A stretch of DNA of 64,000 nt from Spartinivicinus ruber (lineage in GTDB: Bacteria > Pseudomonadota > Gammaproteobacteria > Pseudomonadales > Zooshikellaceae), in assembly GCF_011009015.1 (NCBI RefSeq), contig NZ_CP048878.1:1587001-1651000 (forward strand). Direction: 5' to 3'. The translations under genes were made by a program, and so were the position numbers. Positions 1 through 8,156 of the stretch are shown piece after piece; positions within the stretch are counted from its first letter, which is position 1; every line of letters starts with the position of its first letter. Under the pieces are notes generated by a model. The model was not told where the DNA came from. It did not search any database and saw nothing but the letters and a program-made list of their open reading frames with translations.

Positions 1-770
1 AAATACCTGATGAGGTAAAAGTAACCGGAAAAGTGGGTACTTATTACTATGTATTTAATACGCGTAAAAAGCCTTTCGATGATGTTCGAGTGAGAAAGGC
101 GCTATCTTTAGCAATTGATAGAGAAGTGATTACTGATAGAATCTTAGGTCAGGGTCAGTTACCAACCTTTAATTTCACTCCAAACAATGTTGATGGTTTT
201 ACTCCACCAGCTAATCCCTATTCCAAAATGACTCAGAAGGAAAGACTGGATCAAGCCATTAAGTTACTTAAAGAAACAGGTTATGATAAAAATAACCCAC
301 TCAAACTTACTCTTCTTTACAATACTGATGATAACCATAAGAAGTTAGCAATTGCTATATCTTCAATGTGGAAGAAGTCTCTTGGTGTTCAAGTAACACT
401 AGAAAATCAAGAATGGAAAACCTATCTGGATAATAAACGATTAGGTAATTTCGAAGTGGCTAGGGCTGGTTGGATAGGCGACTATAATGAAGCCTCTACC
501 ATGTTAGATTTGTTAACGACTGATAATGCACTGAATGACTCTAAATATAACAATAAGGAATATGACCAACTTTTAGCGAAGGCTAAAACGGCTGATGACC
601 CCTCACAATACTACACTAAAGCAGAGGCTTTAATAACTAGAGATATGCCTGTTGCTACCATTTATCAATATGTTACTCCGCGCCTAGTTAAGCCTTATGT
701 TGGAGGCTATCAGGTAAGTGCGACAGGCTCTTTGTATACAAGAGACTTTTATATAATCGCTCAAAAATAG
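1..770 (+). CDS. oppA: OppA-type peptide-binding protein, C-terminal part
   Basis: This is the 3' part of a periplasmic oligopeptide-binding protein (SBP_bac_5 family), the substrate-capturing subunit of a peptide ABC transporter. The reading frame is open from the window edge (first full codon at base 3), so the N-terminus and signal peptide lie outside. The visible 255 residues carry the family-typical FNTRKKPFDDVRVRKAL stretch and a C-terminal lobe ending FYIIAQK. It lies just upstream of oppBCDF on the same strand, so peptide uptake is the likely role. A hairpin between oppA and oppB could explain higher oppA expression, as is common for this operon type. The precise peptide preference (OppA or MppA) cannot be told. 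Confidence 0.93.
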   Translation, partial: IPDEVKVTGKVGTYYYVFNTRKKPFDDVRVRKALSLAIDREVITDRILGQGQLPTFNFTPNNVDGFTPPANPYSKMTQKERLDQAIKLLKETGYDKNNPLKLTLLYNTDDNHKKLAIAISSMWKKSLGVQVTLENQEWKTYLDNKRLGNFEVARAGWIGDYNEASTMLDLLTTDNALNDSKYNNKEYDQLLAKAKTADDPSQYYTKAEALITRDMPVATIYQYVTPRLVKPYVGGYQVSATGSLYTRDFYIIAQK

Positions 771-790
771 CCACATAATAAATTACTAAT

Positions 791-821
791 TCCCTGGTAT
801 TAAAACAATGCTAGGGATTTT
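791..821 (+). terminator. Attenuator-like hairpin between oppA and oppB
   Basis: TCCCTGGTATT (791-801) pairs with AATGCTAGGGA (807-817), with two G-T wobbles and a 5-nt loop, and is followed by TTTT. It sits 20 bases after the oppA stop. A partial terminator here would favour oppA transcript over the membrane and ATPase genes. The role is inferred. Confidence 0.5.
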
Positions 822-850
822 GCCATAATAATAAATGAGCGAGAGTAGCA

Positions 851-1774
851 ATGCTTAAGTTAATTATTAGGCGGTTTGGTGTCGCGATACCTACCCTATT
901 GGTATTAATTACAGTTTCATTTATTTTGATGCATGCCGCACCAGGTAGCCCATTTTCTTCGGAACGCACTTTGCCAGCTGAGGTATTAGCCAATATCGAA
1001 GCTAAGTACCATCTAAACGAGCCCTTATGGAAACAATATTTCATCTATTTAGGTGATTTATTACAAGGTGATTTAGGCCCATCTTTTAAATATAAAGACT
1101 TTACTGTCAATGAATTGTTAGCTCAAGGTTTTCCTGTTTCGGCAAAGTTAGGACTTGTTTCCTTTGTTGTGGCAGTAGTATTTGGTATTGCCTTTGGGGT
1201 GGTTGCTGCGTTAAGGCAAAATACCTGGATTGATTATACCAGTATGACTATTGCAATGACGGGTGTTGTTATTCCTAGCTTTGTATTAGCACCATTATTA
1301 ATTCTAATTTTTTCCATTACTTATAAAATATTACCAGCAGGTGGCTGGAATGATGGTGGCTTTAAATACTTAATATTGCCCGTAATTGCCATGTCTACTC
1401 ACTATATATCTGCTATCGCCAGGATTATGCGGGGTAGTATGATTGAGGTGTTACATAGTAATTTTATTCGTACGGCTAAAGCGAAAGGGTTACCCGCTAG
1501 CCAAATTATTTTTAAGCATGCGCTACGCCCAGCACTACTGCCGGTGGTGTCTTATTTAGGGCCTGCTTTTGTTGGGATCATTACCGGTTCGGTAGTCATC
1601 GAAACTATTTTTGGTCTGGGTGGTATAGGCCAACTGTTTGTTAACGGAGCACTTAACCGTGACTACTCTATGGTAATGGGGCTGACAATAGTCGTTGGGG
1701 TACTGACTATCATGTTTAACGCGATAGTAGATATTTTGTATGCCGTTATAGATCCTAAAATACGTTATTCCTAA
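851..1774 (+). CDS. oppB: Oligopeptide ABC transporter permease OppB
   Basis: Inner-membrane permease (BPD_transp_1 superfamily) of the oligopeptide importer, 307 aa, the usual OppB length. It starts MLKLIIRRF with the N-terminal membrane helix typical of OppB/DppB, followed by a 'GSPF' periplasmic segment and several further hydrophobic helices. The EAA-type cytoplasmic loop that contacts the ATPases is visible near residues 205-225 (FIRTAKAKGLPASQI). It ends with the usual DPKIRYS tail. Spacing to oppC is 27 bases, consistent with one operon oppABCDF. Confidence 0.95.
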   Translation: MLKLIIRRFGVAIPTLLVLITVSFILMHAAPGSPFSSERTLPAEVLANIEAKYHLNEPLWKQYFIYLGDLLQGDLGPSFKYKDFTVNELLAQGFPVSAKLGLVSFVVAVVFGIAFGVVAALRQNTWIDYTSMTIAMTGVVIPSFVLAPLLILIFSITYKILPAGGWNDGGFKYLILPVIAMSTHYISAIARIMRGSMIEVLHSNFIRTAKAKGLPASQIIFKHALRPALLPVVSYLGPAFVGIITGSVVIETIFGLGGIGQLFVNGALNRDYSMVMGLTIVVGVLTIMFNAIVDILYAVIDPKIRYS

Positions 1775-1801
1775 AATAATAAAATACTATGAGAGATAGC
1801 C

Positions 1802-2710
1802 ATGCTTGCTTTAACAAAAAAAATCGAGTCGTTGCAGCAGGCTGCAACGGAAGCAGATATAAAAGGCCGTAGTCTTTGGGAAGATGCCTGGCGTCGCTTT
1901 ATTTCAAATAAAGCGGCAATAGCCAGTTTAGTTATTTTGTTGCTGATCAGTATTCTAACTATTGTAGGGCCACTATTAAGTGAATTTGCTTATGATGACA
2001 CTGATTGGCTGGCAATGAATGCCGCGCCTTCAGTTGAAAGTGGTCATTATTTTGGTACCGATCCTCTTGGTCGTGATCTATTTGTAAGGGTTATGATGGG
2101 AGGGCAAATATCTCTGATGGTTGGAGTAATGGGCAGCCTGGTTGCTGTTGTTGTAGGTACACTGTACGGTGCTATTTCCGGTTTTGTTGGAGGTAAGCTG
2201 GATAGTTTTATGATGCGTACTTTAGAGGTTCTTAGTTCTTTCCCCTTTATGTTTTTTGTTATTTTATTGGTTACCTTTTTTGGCCGAAATATACTCTTGA
2301 TATTTGTTGCCATCGGCATGGTATCTTGGCTTGATATGGCCCGGATTGTCAGAGGACAAACTCTTAGCCTTAAAAACAAGGAATTTATTGAGGCAGCTCA
2401 TGCTTGTGGTGTTAGAACCAACAAAATTGTTACTCGACACATCGTGCCTAATGTGTTGGGTGTGGTTGTGGTTTATGCCACTTTATTAGTGCCTAGCATG
2501 ATTTTGTTTGAATCCTTTTTAAGTTACTTAGGGTTAGGTATTCAGGAGCCGCAAACCAGTTGGGGAGCACTTATCTCTGAAGGGGCGAAAACTATGGACA
2601 TCACTCCCTGGCAGTTACTATTTCCTGCCAGCTTTCTTGTACTGACTCTGTTTTGTTTTAACTTTGTGGGTGATGGATTAAGAGATGCATTGGATCCTAA
2701 GGATCGCTAG
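1802..2710 (+). CDS. oppC: Oligopeptide ABC transporter permease OppC
   Basis: Second inner-membrane permease of the peptide importer, 302 aa. The N-terminal cytoplasmic segment with the 'SLWEDAWRRF..NKAA' pattern is typical of the OppC_N domain, and is followed by the transport domain. The 'GTDPLGRDLF' motif near residue 90 is characteristic of DppC/OppC proteins, and the EAA loop (EFIEAAHACGV) lies near residue 195. It forms a heterodimer with OppB. The gene is followed by a 102-base gap before the oppD start, without an obvious terminator, so the operon probably continues. Confidence 0.95.
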   Translation: MLALTKKIESLQQAATEADIKGRSLWEDAWRRFISNKAAIASLVILLLISILTIVGPLLSEFAYDDTDWLAMNAAPSVESGHYFGTDPLGRDLFVRVMMGGQISLMVGVMGSLVAVVVGTLYGAISGFVGGKLDSFMMRTLEVLSSFPFMFFVILLVTFFGRNILLIFVAIGMVSWLDMARIVRGQTLSLKNKEFIEAAHACGVRTNKIVTRHIVPNVLGVVVVYATLLVPSMILFESFLSYLGLGIQEPQTSWGALISEGAKTMDITPWQLLFPASFLVLTLFCFNFVGDGLRDALDPKDR

Positions 2711-2812
2711 CCCGGAAGTTTCACTGGATATCAAAAATTCTGGGCAATCTGTTAAACAGCTTGCTTTATTTTTGGAAAAGCCTTGGTGTTTCAAAGGCGA
2801 GAGGAAGGTGGC

Positions 2813-3811
2813 ATGAGTTTATTAGATGTACAAGATTTACGGGTAGAGTTTGAAACACCTGATGGAATGGTAACAGCAGTAAATAGCTTGAACTTTTCAC
2901 TATCTGAAGGTGAAACTTTAGGAATTGTGGGTGAGTCTGGCTCAGGTAAAAGCCAAACGGCTTTTGCCTTAATGGGATTGCTTGCAAAAAATGGCTATAC
3001 CTCAGGCAAAGCCTTATTTAATGGTAAAGATATTTTGCAATTGACTAATGCAGAATTAAATAAGGTCAGGGCTGAACAAATTGCAATGATTTTTCAGGAC
3101 CCAATGACATCGCTCAACCCTTATATGAAAGTGGGAAAACAATTAGCTGAAGTATTGATCTTACATAAAGGAATGGATAAAAAATCTGCCAGGGCAGAAT
3201 CGATAAGGATGCTAGAGGCTGTTCATATCCCAGAAGCACATAAACGAATAGATATGTACCCCCATGAATTTTCTGGGGGTATGCGTCAACGTGTCATGAT
3301 TGCAATGGCGCTATTGTGCCGGCCTAAACTGCTAATTGCAGATGAGCCTACTACTGCGCTTGATGTTACAGTGCAGGCACAAATTTTAACTTTATTGAAC
3401 GAGTTGAAGCTGGAGTTTAATACTTCTATTATTATGATCACCCACGACTTGGGAGTGGTCGCTGGTCTGTGTGATAAAGTACTTGTGATGTATGCTGGGC
3501 GTACTATGGAATATGGTGCAGTGAATGACGTATTTTATAAGCCTACTCATCCTTACACGAAAGGTTTGTTAGCATCGATACCTGACTTGGTCGCAGACCA
3601 GGATGAGCTGCCAACCATTCCTGGTAATCCACCCAATTTATTAAATTTACCCCAAGGTTGTCCTTTCCAAGACCGTTGTGGTTATGTGTTCGATCGTTGT
3701 AGGCATACGACACCTGAACTGAAGACTTTTGATGGCTATCGGCAACGGGCATGTCATTTACAACAAGAGGCTGTGCAGCAAAAAAATAATCAGCAGGAGG
3801 TGATGGCATGA
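2813..3811 (+). CDS. oppD: Oligopeptide ABC transporter ATPase OppD
   Basis: Cytoplasmic ATP-binding subunit of the peptide importer, 332 aa from the chosen ATG. The ATG at 2813 is preferred over an in-frame TTG at 2783 because GAGGAAGG lies directly in front of it and MSLLDVQDL is a normal OppD start. Walker A is GESGSGKS, the ABC signature FSGGMRQR and Walker B LLIADEPTTALD. The C-terminal extension carries the oligopeptide-ATPase Cys motif (CPFQDRCGYVFDRC), which binds a 4Fe-4S cluster in homologues. Its stop overlaps the oppF start (ATGA), indicating translational coupling. Confidence 0.95.
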   Translation: MSLLDVQDLRVEFETPDGMVTAVNSLNFSLSEGETLGIVGESGSGKSQTAFALMGLLAKNGYTSGKALFNGKDILQLTNAELNKVRAEQIAMIFQDPMTSLNPYMKVGKQLAEVLILHKGMDKKSARAESIRMLEAVHIPEAHKRIDMYPHEFSGGMRQRVMIAMALLCRPKLLIADEPTTALDVTVQAQILTLLNELKLEFNTSIIMITHDLGVVAGLCDKVLVMYAGRTMEYGAVNDVFYKPTHPYTKGLLASIPDLVADQDELPTIPGNPPNLLNLPQGCPFQDRCGYVFDRCRHTTPELKTFDGYRQRACHLQQEAVQQKNNQQEVMA

Positions 3812-4815
3812 TGGCAGCGTCGGAAAAAGTAATCGTACAAGTCAAAGACCTTAAAGTTCACTTTAAAGTTGACAATAAAGGCGGTTGGCCTTGGCAGCCA
3901 AAACCTACTTTAAAAGCGGTAGATGGCGTTAGTTTTGATATTTATGAAGGTGAGACCTTAGGGGTTGTTGGCGAGTCTGGCTGTGGTAAATCTAGTTTAG
4001 CTAGGGCGTTGATTGGTTTAATTCCATCCCATTCAGGTTCTGTATTATGGCTAGGAGAGGATCTTACTCAGTTAAATCAGGAGGCGTTAAGGGAAAAGCG
4101 ACAAGATTTACAGTTTATTTTTCAAGACCCTTTGGCTTCTCTTAATCCCAGAATGACTATTGGCGAAATTATTGCTGAACCATTGCAAACCTTTTACCCG
4201 GATATGAGTAAAAGGCAAGTAGAAGAAAAAGTTAAAGCCATGATGAATAGGGTAGGGCTATTACCGAATGTGGTGAACCGTTATCCCCATGAGTTTTCTG
4301 GTGGTCAATGTCAGCGGGTTGGTATTGCCAGAGCATTAATTTTAGAGCCTAAACTGGTAGTTTGTGATGAGCCTGTGAGTGCTTTAGATGTATCAATTCA
4401 AGCCCAAGTGGTTAACTTGCTAAAAGAACTTCAGAGGGAAATGAAGCTTTCTCTAGTATTTATTGCTCATGATTTAAGTGTAGTTAAGCATATTAGTGAT
4501 AGGGTAATGGTGATGTATTTGGGGAATGTGGTGGAGCTGGCGAGTAGTAAAGATCTTTACACTAATCCTATGCATCCTTACACCCAAGCACTATTATCGG
4601 CTGTACCACTTGCTGACCCAGAAAAGGAAAGAAATAAACAGGCGCAAATTTTAGTTGGTGACTTACCATCTCCGATTAATCCACCAAAGGGGTGTGTTTT
4701 TTGCACTCGCTGTCCTATAGCAGAAGCTCGTTGTCAACAGCAACGACCTATTTTACAAACATTTGGTAGCAATCATCAGGTGTCTTGCTTAAAAGTAGTA
4801 GATGGTAGCTGTTAA
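3808..4815 (+). CDS. oppF: Oligopeptide ABC transporter ATPase OppF
   Basis: Second ATPase subunit, 335 aa, pairing with OppD. Visible are Walker A GESGCGKSS, signature FSGGQCQRVG, Walker B LVVCDEPVSALD and the C-terminal Cys motif CVFCTRCPIAEARC. Two ATG codons are adjacent (3808 and 3811). The first overlaps the oppD stop by four bases, and GGAGG lies 7 bases upstream. It is the last gene of the opp operon; a palindromic terminator follows after 27 bases. Confidence 0.95.
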   Translation: MMAASEKVIVQVKDLKVHFKVDNKGGWPWQPKPTLKAVDGVSFDIYEGETLGVVGESGCGKSSLARALIGLIPSHSGSVLWLGEDLTQLNQEALREKRQDLQFIFQDPLASLNPRMTIGEIIAEPLQTFYPDMSKRQVEEKVKAMMNRVGLLPNVVNRYPHEFSGGQCQRVGIARALILEPKLVVCDEPVSALDVSIQAQVVNLLKELQREMKLSLVFIAHDLSVVKHISDRVMVMYLGNVVELASSKDLYTNPMHPYTQALLSAVPLADPEKERNKQAQILVGDLPSPINPPKGCVFCTRCPIAEARCQQQRPILQTFGSNHQVSCLKVVDGSC

Positions 4816-4842
4816 GTAATAGCAATAATTTTTATAGATATT

Positions 4843-4870
4843 AATAACCCGAGTATATACTCGGGTTATT
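4843..4870. terminator. Palindromic bidirectional terminator after oppF
   Basis: The 28 bases are a perfect palindrome: AATAACCCGAGTA pairs with TACTCGGGTTATT around a short AT centre, with T-rich sequence on both outer sides. It lies between oppF on the plus strand and the convergent PP-loop gene on the minus strand, so it probably ends both transcripts. Confidence 0.85.
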
Positions 4871-4881
4871 TCCTCTGTTCT

Positions 4882-6054
4882 TTAACCAATCCATTCAATT
4901 CTTACTCGATAGCTGCGCCATGGAGCAGTTGAAAATCGCTCCATTATTTTTTTAGTTAAATTGAATGTTAAAAGATGAGCTAACTTATAGCTATGTAACT
5001 TAACTAAGTAAAGCCACATTATCCGTTTTAACTTCATTTCTATCTGTTGATTATTCGTTTTGTGGCTTAACTCAATTAGTTCTCGAACAAAATTTTCAGC
5101 AACTATATTGTTGGGTTTTAGATACTTGAGCTGATTAATTATATTAACATCAGGAAAAGCACTAGTGGTTTTATTAGTTAACTTAAATACTAATAATGTT
5201 CTTATACACTTTGAGCATTGACCACAATTACGATCGACATATTTCCAGCATACTTGCAAATCATCATGAAATTTTTTTTGCTCTATAATAGTTAATGTTT
5301 TTTCAACTCGAGTAGCTTGTAGTCCATCATGAATGATACTAACTGATTCTGTACTCCACATTGGGTCAGCTATAGGGTGGGATCCCCAAGGGAATAGTGT
5401 GTTATAAGTAAATGAAGAGGGAATAAATACTTTAGATAGTGGCAGGCTGATTCCAAGTGAGGCCATGGTAATACCATGCTGAAACTCATTAGAAATTTTC
5501 TTTTCATTTATATATTCACGAACGTTATTCTTTATCACAACTAAAGACTTATTGTGTTTTTGAGCTATATTATTAAGCTTTTTGATAATAGCTTTATGCT
5601 GGTCAACCGGATCAAATTGATCAAACCCAGTTAAGAAAATAAGATAGTCAATTTCATCAAAATGTGAAATTAGGGTGAAAGTGCTATCAATCCCACCAGA
5701 AAAAAAGCTACCGGATTTCTGATTTTTGGGTTTATTAGTTATATCTTCGTAAATAGCCGCATTGATAGCCACGGGTTGTAGCTTGGGGTTCCAGCAGTGA
5801 TAAACTTGTTGAATCTCATAAACTTTTTTAAATAATAATGGAGATATCTTTAACGGTGAAGCAATAGTAATATCCTGTTGACTAACCATTGCTTCTAATA
5901 GTGCTGCGCCTAAGAACATTTCTCCAGGTAAAGTGGGAGAAACGTGTTTAGGTATTTCAAACCAAATTTCATCATCATTCAATGTAGCTGAATGGCGAAT
6001 GGTTGTGCCTAAATCTTGACTGATATAATTGGAAATGATTAACTGTTTATTCAT
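4882..6054 (-). CDS. PP-loop ATPase with QueC-like Cys cluster, function unknown
   Basis: A 390-aa protein with a clear PP-loop nucleotide-binding motif SGGIDS at residues 119-124 and a CGQCSKC cluster at residues 277-283, resembling the zinc site of QueC/ExsB-like enzymes. Such enzymes adenylate a carboxyl or carbonyl substrate before adding nitrogen or sulfur. The segment GSHPIADPMWSTES is distinctive of an uncharacterised family that I associate with surface-polysaccharide loci, from memory only. It overlaps the ATP-grasp gene by four bases (ATGA) and is last in a four-gene minus-strand cluster with a flippase. I infer an adenylating or amide-forming step on an envelope glycan or its precursor. 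It is not true QueC, since the N-terminal 110 residues differ. Confidence 0.75.
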   Translation of the reverse strand: MNKQLIISNYISQDLGTTIRHSATLNDDEIWFEIPKHVSPTLPGEMFLGAALLEAMVSQQDITIASPLKISPLLFKKVYEIQQVYHCWNPKLQPVAINAAIYEDITNKPKNQKSGSFFSGGIDSTFTLISHFDEIDYLIFLTGFDQFDPVDQHKAIIKKLNNIAQKHNKSLVVIKNNVREYINEKKISNEFQHGITMASLGISLPLSKVFIPSSFTYNTLFPWGSHPIADPMWSTESVSIIHDGLQATRVEKTLTIIEQKKFHDDLQVCWKYVDRNCGQCSKCIRTLLVFKLTNKTTSAFPDVNIINQLKYLKPNNIVAENFVRELIELSHKTNNQQIEMKLKRIMWLYLVKLHSYKLAHLLTFNLTKKIMERFSTAPWRSYRVRIEWIG

Positions 6055-7136
6055 CGGTCGATTGCCAACTTACATTTTATAGAGGGAATTCTGGCAAAGG
6101 CTGCTCCATCTTTGTCAGGACATACATTGGTTTCTACCAGTACCGGCCCGTTCTCAGTCATTGCTATATCCAGGCCAGCAAACTGTAAGTTAGGTAACTT
6201 ACGTAGTACTTCACAAGAAAACGTTACAATCTCATGCCATCTATCCAAGATATAGCCAGCTAATAAAGTGCCATTGTCTGGGTGGGATGAGAAGTTATTG
6301 CGGACAGGGGTATTGGTAATAAGCCCTGGTTGAATTTCGCCAGTATCTATATTAACAGGACACATAATGCCACCACTATCTCCATTATCAACCTGAGAGC
6401 CTACCCGTCCTACTCGAAAATAAGCACCAATAACTTCGATTTCTCTGCTCTCTAATACCCATACTCGTACTGTGTTTAAACTGCTATCGTTATATTTGGC
6501 ATAAGCAGTACTTTGTTGTATGTACTTTTCAATAAGTAAATCTGTTTTACTAATATTATTAGTTAAGTATTGAGTAAATTCTTCAATAGTAAATTCCTTT
6601 TCAGAAAATATTTTTTTTAGCTTTATTTCACCATTCACTACTTTAATATGACAAGCAATAAACCCGTGACCACCCCAGCCTTCAATAGGTTTGAAACACA
6701 ATGTATTATCTAGGTTACTTACGAGTAATTGACGAAACTGTTCAAATGTTGTTAAAGGATTATCATCTGTGTCAAAGCCTTTGGTTGGGTGGTAATAGCC
6801 AATAAATGCTGCTGTGGGAATTTTTAAAAATTGATACAAAGCTTTTTCATTAAGTTTACTTTGTGTTAGCTTTCGGTATTCTGGCGGGTTCAGTATATCC
6901 AGCACAGCAGTATATTCTTTACTGGAAAGATGTGCATCGCGTTGTTGTGATGGGAAGTCGTTTCGTGCCATGCCAGCAAGTAAATAATAGTTAGGCCCTA
7001 TTCCATGGCTAAAGTAAATGTGCAGTGCGTCTGTAAGCAAGCTCAGCAAAGGCTTTTGGGTGATGTGAGCCTCTTGTCGAAAAAGGACAATAGTTTGCTG
7101 TAATCTGCTGAGTAAACTTCCCTTAACGGAAATCAT
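6051..7136 (-). CDS. ATP-grasp protein (sugar-transfer-associated type)
   Basis: A 361-aa ATP-grasp enzyme of the kind annotated 'sugar-transfer associated ATP-grasp'. The nucleotide-binding lysine region is FKPIEGWGGHGF (about residues 147-158), followed by LLIEKYIQQ and the metal-binding end DIAMTENGPVLVETNVCP near residue 325. ATP-grasp enzymes make acyl-phosphate intermediates and usually form amide bonds. It starts at an ATG preceded by AAGGA with good spacing. It overlaps the PP-loop gene and follows the 305-aa unknown gene by 98 bases. With the flippase upstream, it probably modifies an undecaprenyl-linked glycan or another secreted molecule; the substrate is unknown. Confidence 0.75.
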   Translation of the reverse strand: MISVKGSLLSRLQQTIVLFRQEAHITQKPLLSLLTDALHIYFSHGIGPNYYLLAGMARNDFPSQQRDAHLSSKEYTAVLDILNPPEYRKLTQSKLNEKALYQFLKIPTAAFIGYYHPTKGFDTDDNPLTTFEQFRQLLVSNLDNTLCFKPIEGWGGHGFIACHIKVVNGEIKLKKIFSEKEFTIEEFTQYLTNNISKTDLLIEKYIQQSTAYAKYNDSSLNTVRVWVLESREIEVIGAYFRVGRVGSQVDNGDSGGIMCPVNIDTGEIQPGLITNTPVRNNFSSHPDNGTLLAGYILDRWHEIVTFSCEVLRKLPNLQFAGLDIAMTENGPVLVETNVCPDKDGAAFARIPSIKCKLAIDR

Positions 7137-7234
7137 ACAAGATCCTTTTGAATAGATAATAAAAAGTTTTTTCTTTGTTTTAATGCCGAGGCTTTATTAA
7201 TTCATGAGAGACTAGAGGCTGGTGAACAACTTGC

Positions 7235-8152
7235 TTAATCTAAAGTTACAAGCTGGTTTGTTAAGGTTTTTTGAGTGTTTTGTAATTTTTTTGCCCACTT
7301 GAGTAAAGCCTGCCTTGGCCAGATAATAACGTAGCATTTTGGTGTATATTGTCCATTATTAAATGCCTGTCGACGCTTATTTGATTTTATCAAGCTATCA
7401 CTGTTTTCTCCTTCTGTTTCGGCATAAAAGCTAAAGCCACCATTTTTGATAATCAACTGTTGTACATATTCTAAATGAGGGCTTATTTTGCTTATTGCTG
7501 GATCATAAAACCAGCTACCACCTATTAAACCATTAATTTGTGGGTTTAAAATAAGCATGTCTGCTAGGAGTAGGCAGGTGTTTTGCCAACCCTCTGGGGT
7601 AAATTCTTCCAGCTCTTCAAGGTGAGTATGTAATCTAAAAAAATTTTTGAGGGATCGAGTATGAGCCTGCATATTAATAAACTTGAGTGCCTGGCTAAAT
7701 CCACCACTAATTACAAGAGCCCGCTGAATAGAAGAATAAGGCTCAACCAAGCGTGCACCTGCGGGAAATATACGGCCAGAACATAACGCTAGGTCTTTTA
7801 AATAGCAATCATATATGCGCTTTTGATCAGATGAGATATTGATAATCCGATGAAAGCTGTATGTGAACTTTTTTATAATAGCAGGACTGACCTTGAATTT
7901 AAGTGACTGGGTATTAAATCTTTGGATTAGGTAAAGTAATAATGTATGTTGGTAAAGTGAAAGGGTGTTTACACTAAAGTTATCATGAATTTTTTTCCAC
8001 AAATTCGTGACACTCCCAGGCAGGTAAGTATAGGGTGCTTCATGGGGTAATTGCTGTAATATTTGTCTTGTAGATTCTAAAGGATAAGTTATAAGAATAT
8101 CTGGAGTTTTTTGTTGTATTTTTTCTAAACAAGCCTTTAGTTGACTTTGCAT
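7235..8152 (-). CDS. Hypothetical protein of flippase/ATP-grasp cluster
   Basis: A 305-aa soluble-looking protein that I cannot assign to a named family. There is no signal peptide or membrane segment. Features that look conserved are ARLVEPYSSIQRA near residue 137, GGSWFYDPAISKISPHL near residue 211, a Lys/Arg-rich SNKRRQAFNNGQYTP near residue 258 and a C-terminal WPRQALLKWAKK. The GxSWFYDPA..SP pattern suggests an enzyme rather than a structural protein. It starts four bases after the flippase stop and lacks an obvious ribosome-binding site, so it is probably translated by coupling. Position between the flippase and the ATP-grasp/PP-loop pair suggests the same pathway. Confidence 0.65.
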   Translation of the reverse strand: MQSQLKACLEKIQQKTPDILITYPLESTRQILQQLPHEAPYTYLPGSVTNLWKKIHDNFSVNTLSLYQHTLLLYLIQRFNTQSLKFKVSPAIIKKFTYSFHRIINISSDQKRIYDCYLKDLALCSGRIFPAGARLVEPYSSIQRALVISGGFSQALKFINMQAHTRSLKNFFRLHTHLEELEEFTPEGWQNTCLLLADMLILNPQINGLIGGSWFYDPAISKISPHLEYVQQLIIKNGGFSFYAETEGENSDSLIKSNKRRQAFNNGQYTPKCYVIIWPRQALLKWAKKLQNTQKTLTNQLVTLD

Positions 8153-8156
8153 TATT

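Noticed and set aside
4882-6054. Calling the PP-loop protein QueC
   Set aside because: The PP-loop and Cys cluster are similar, but length, N-terminal domain and neighbours do not fit queuosine synthesis.
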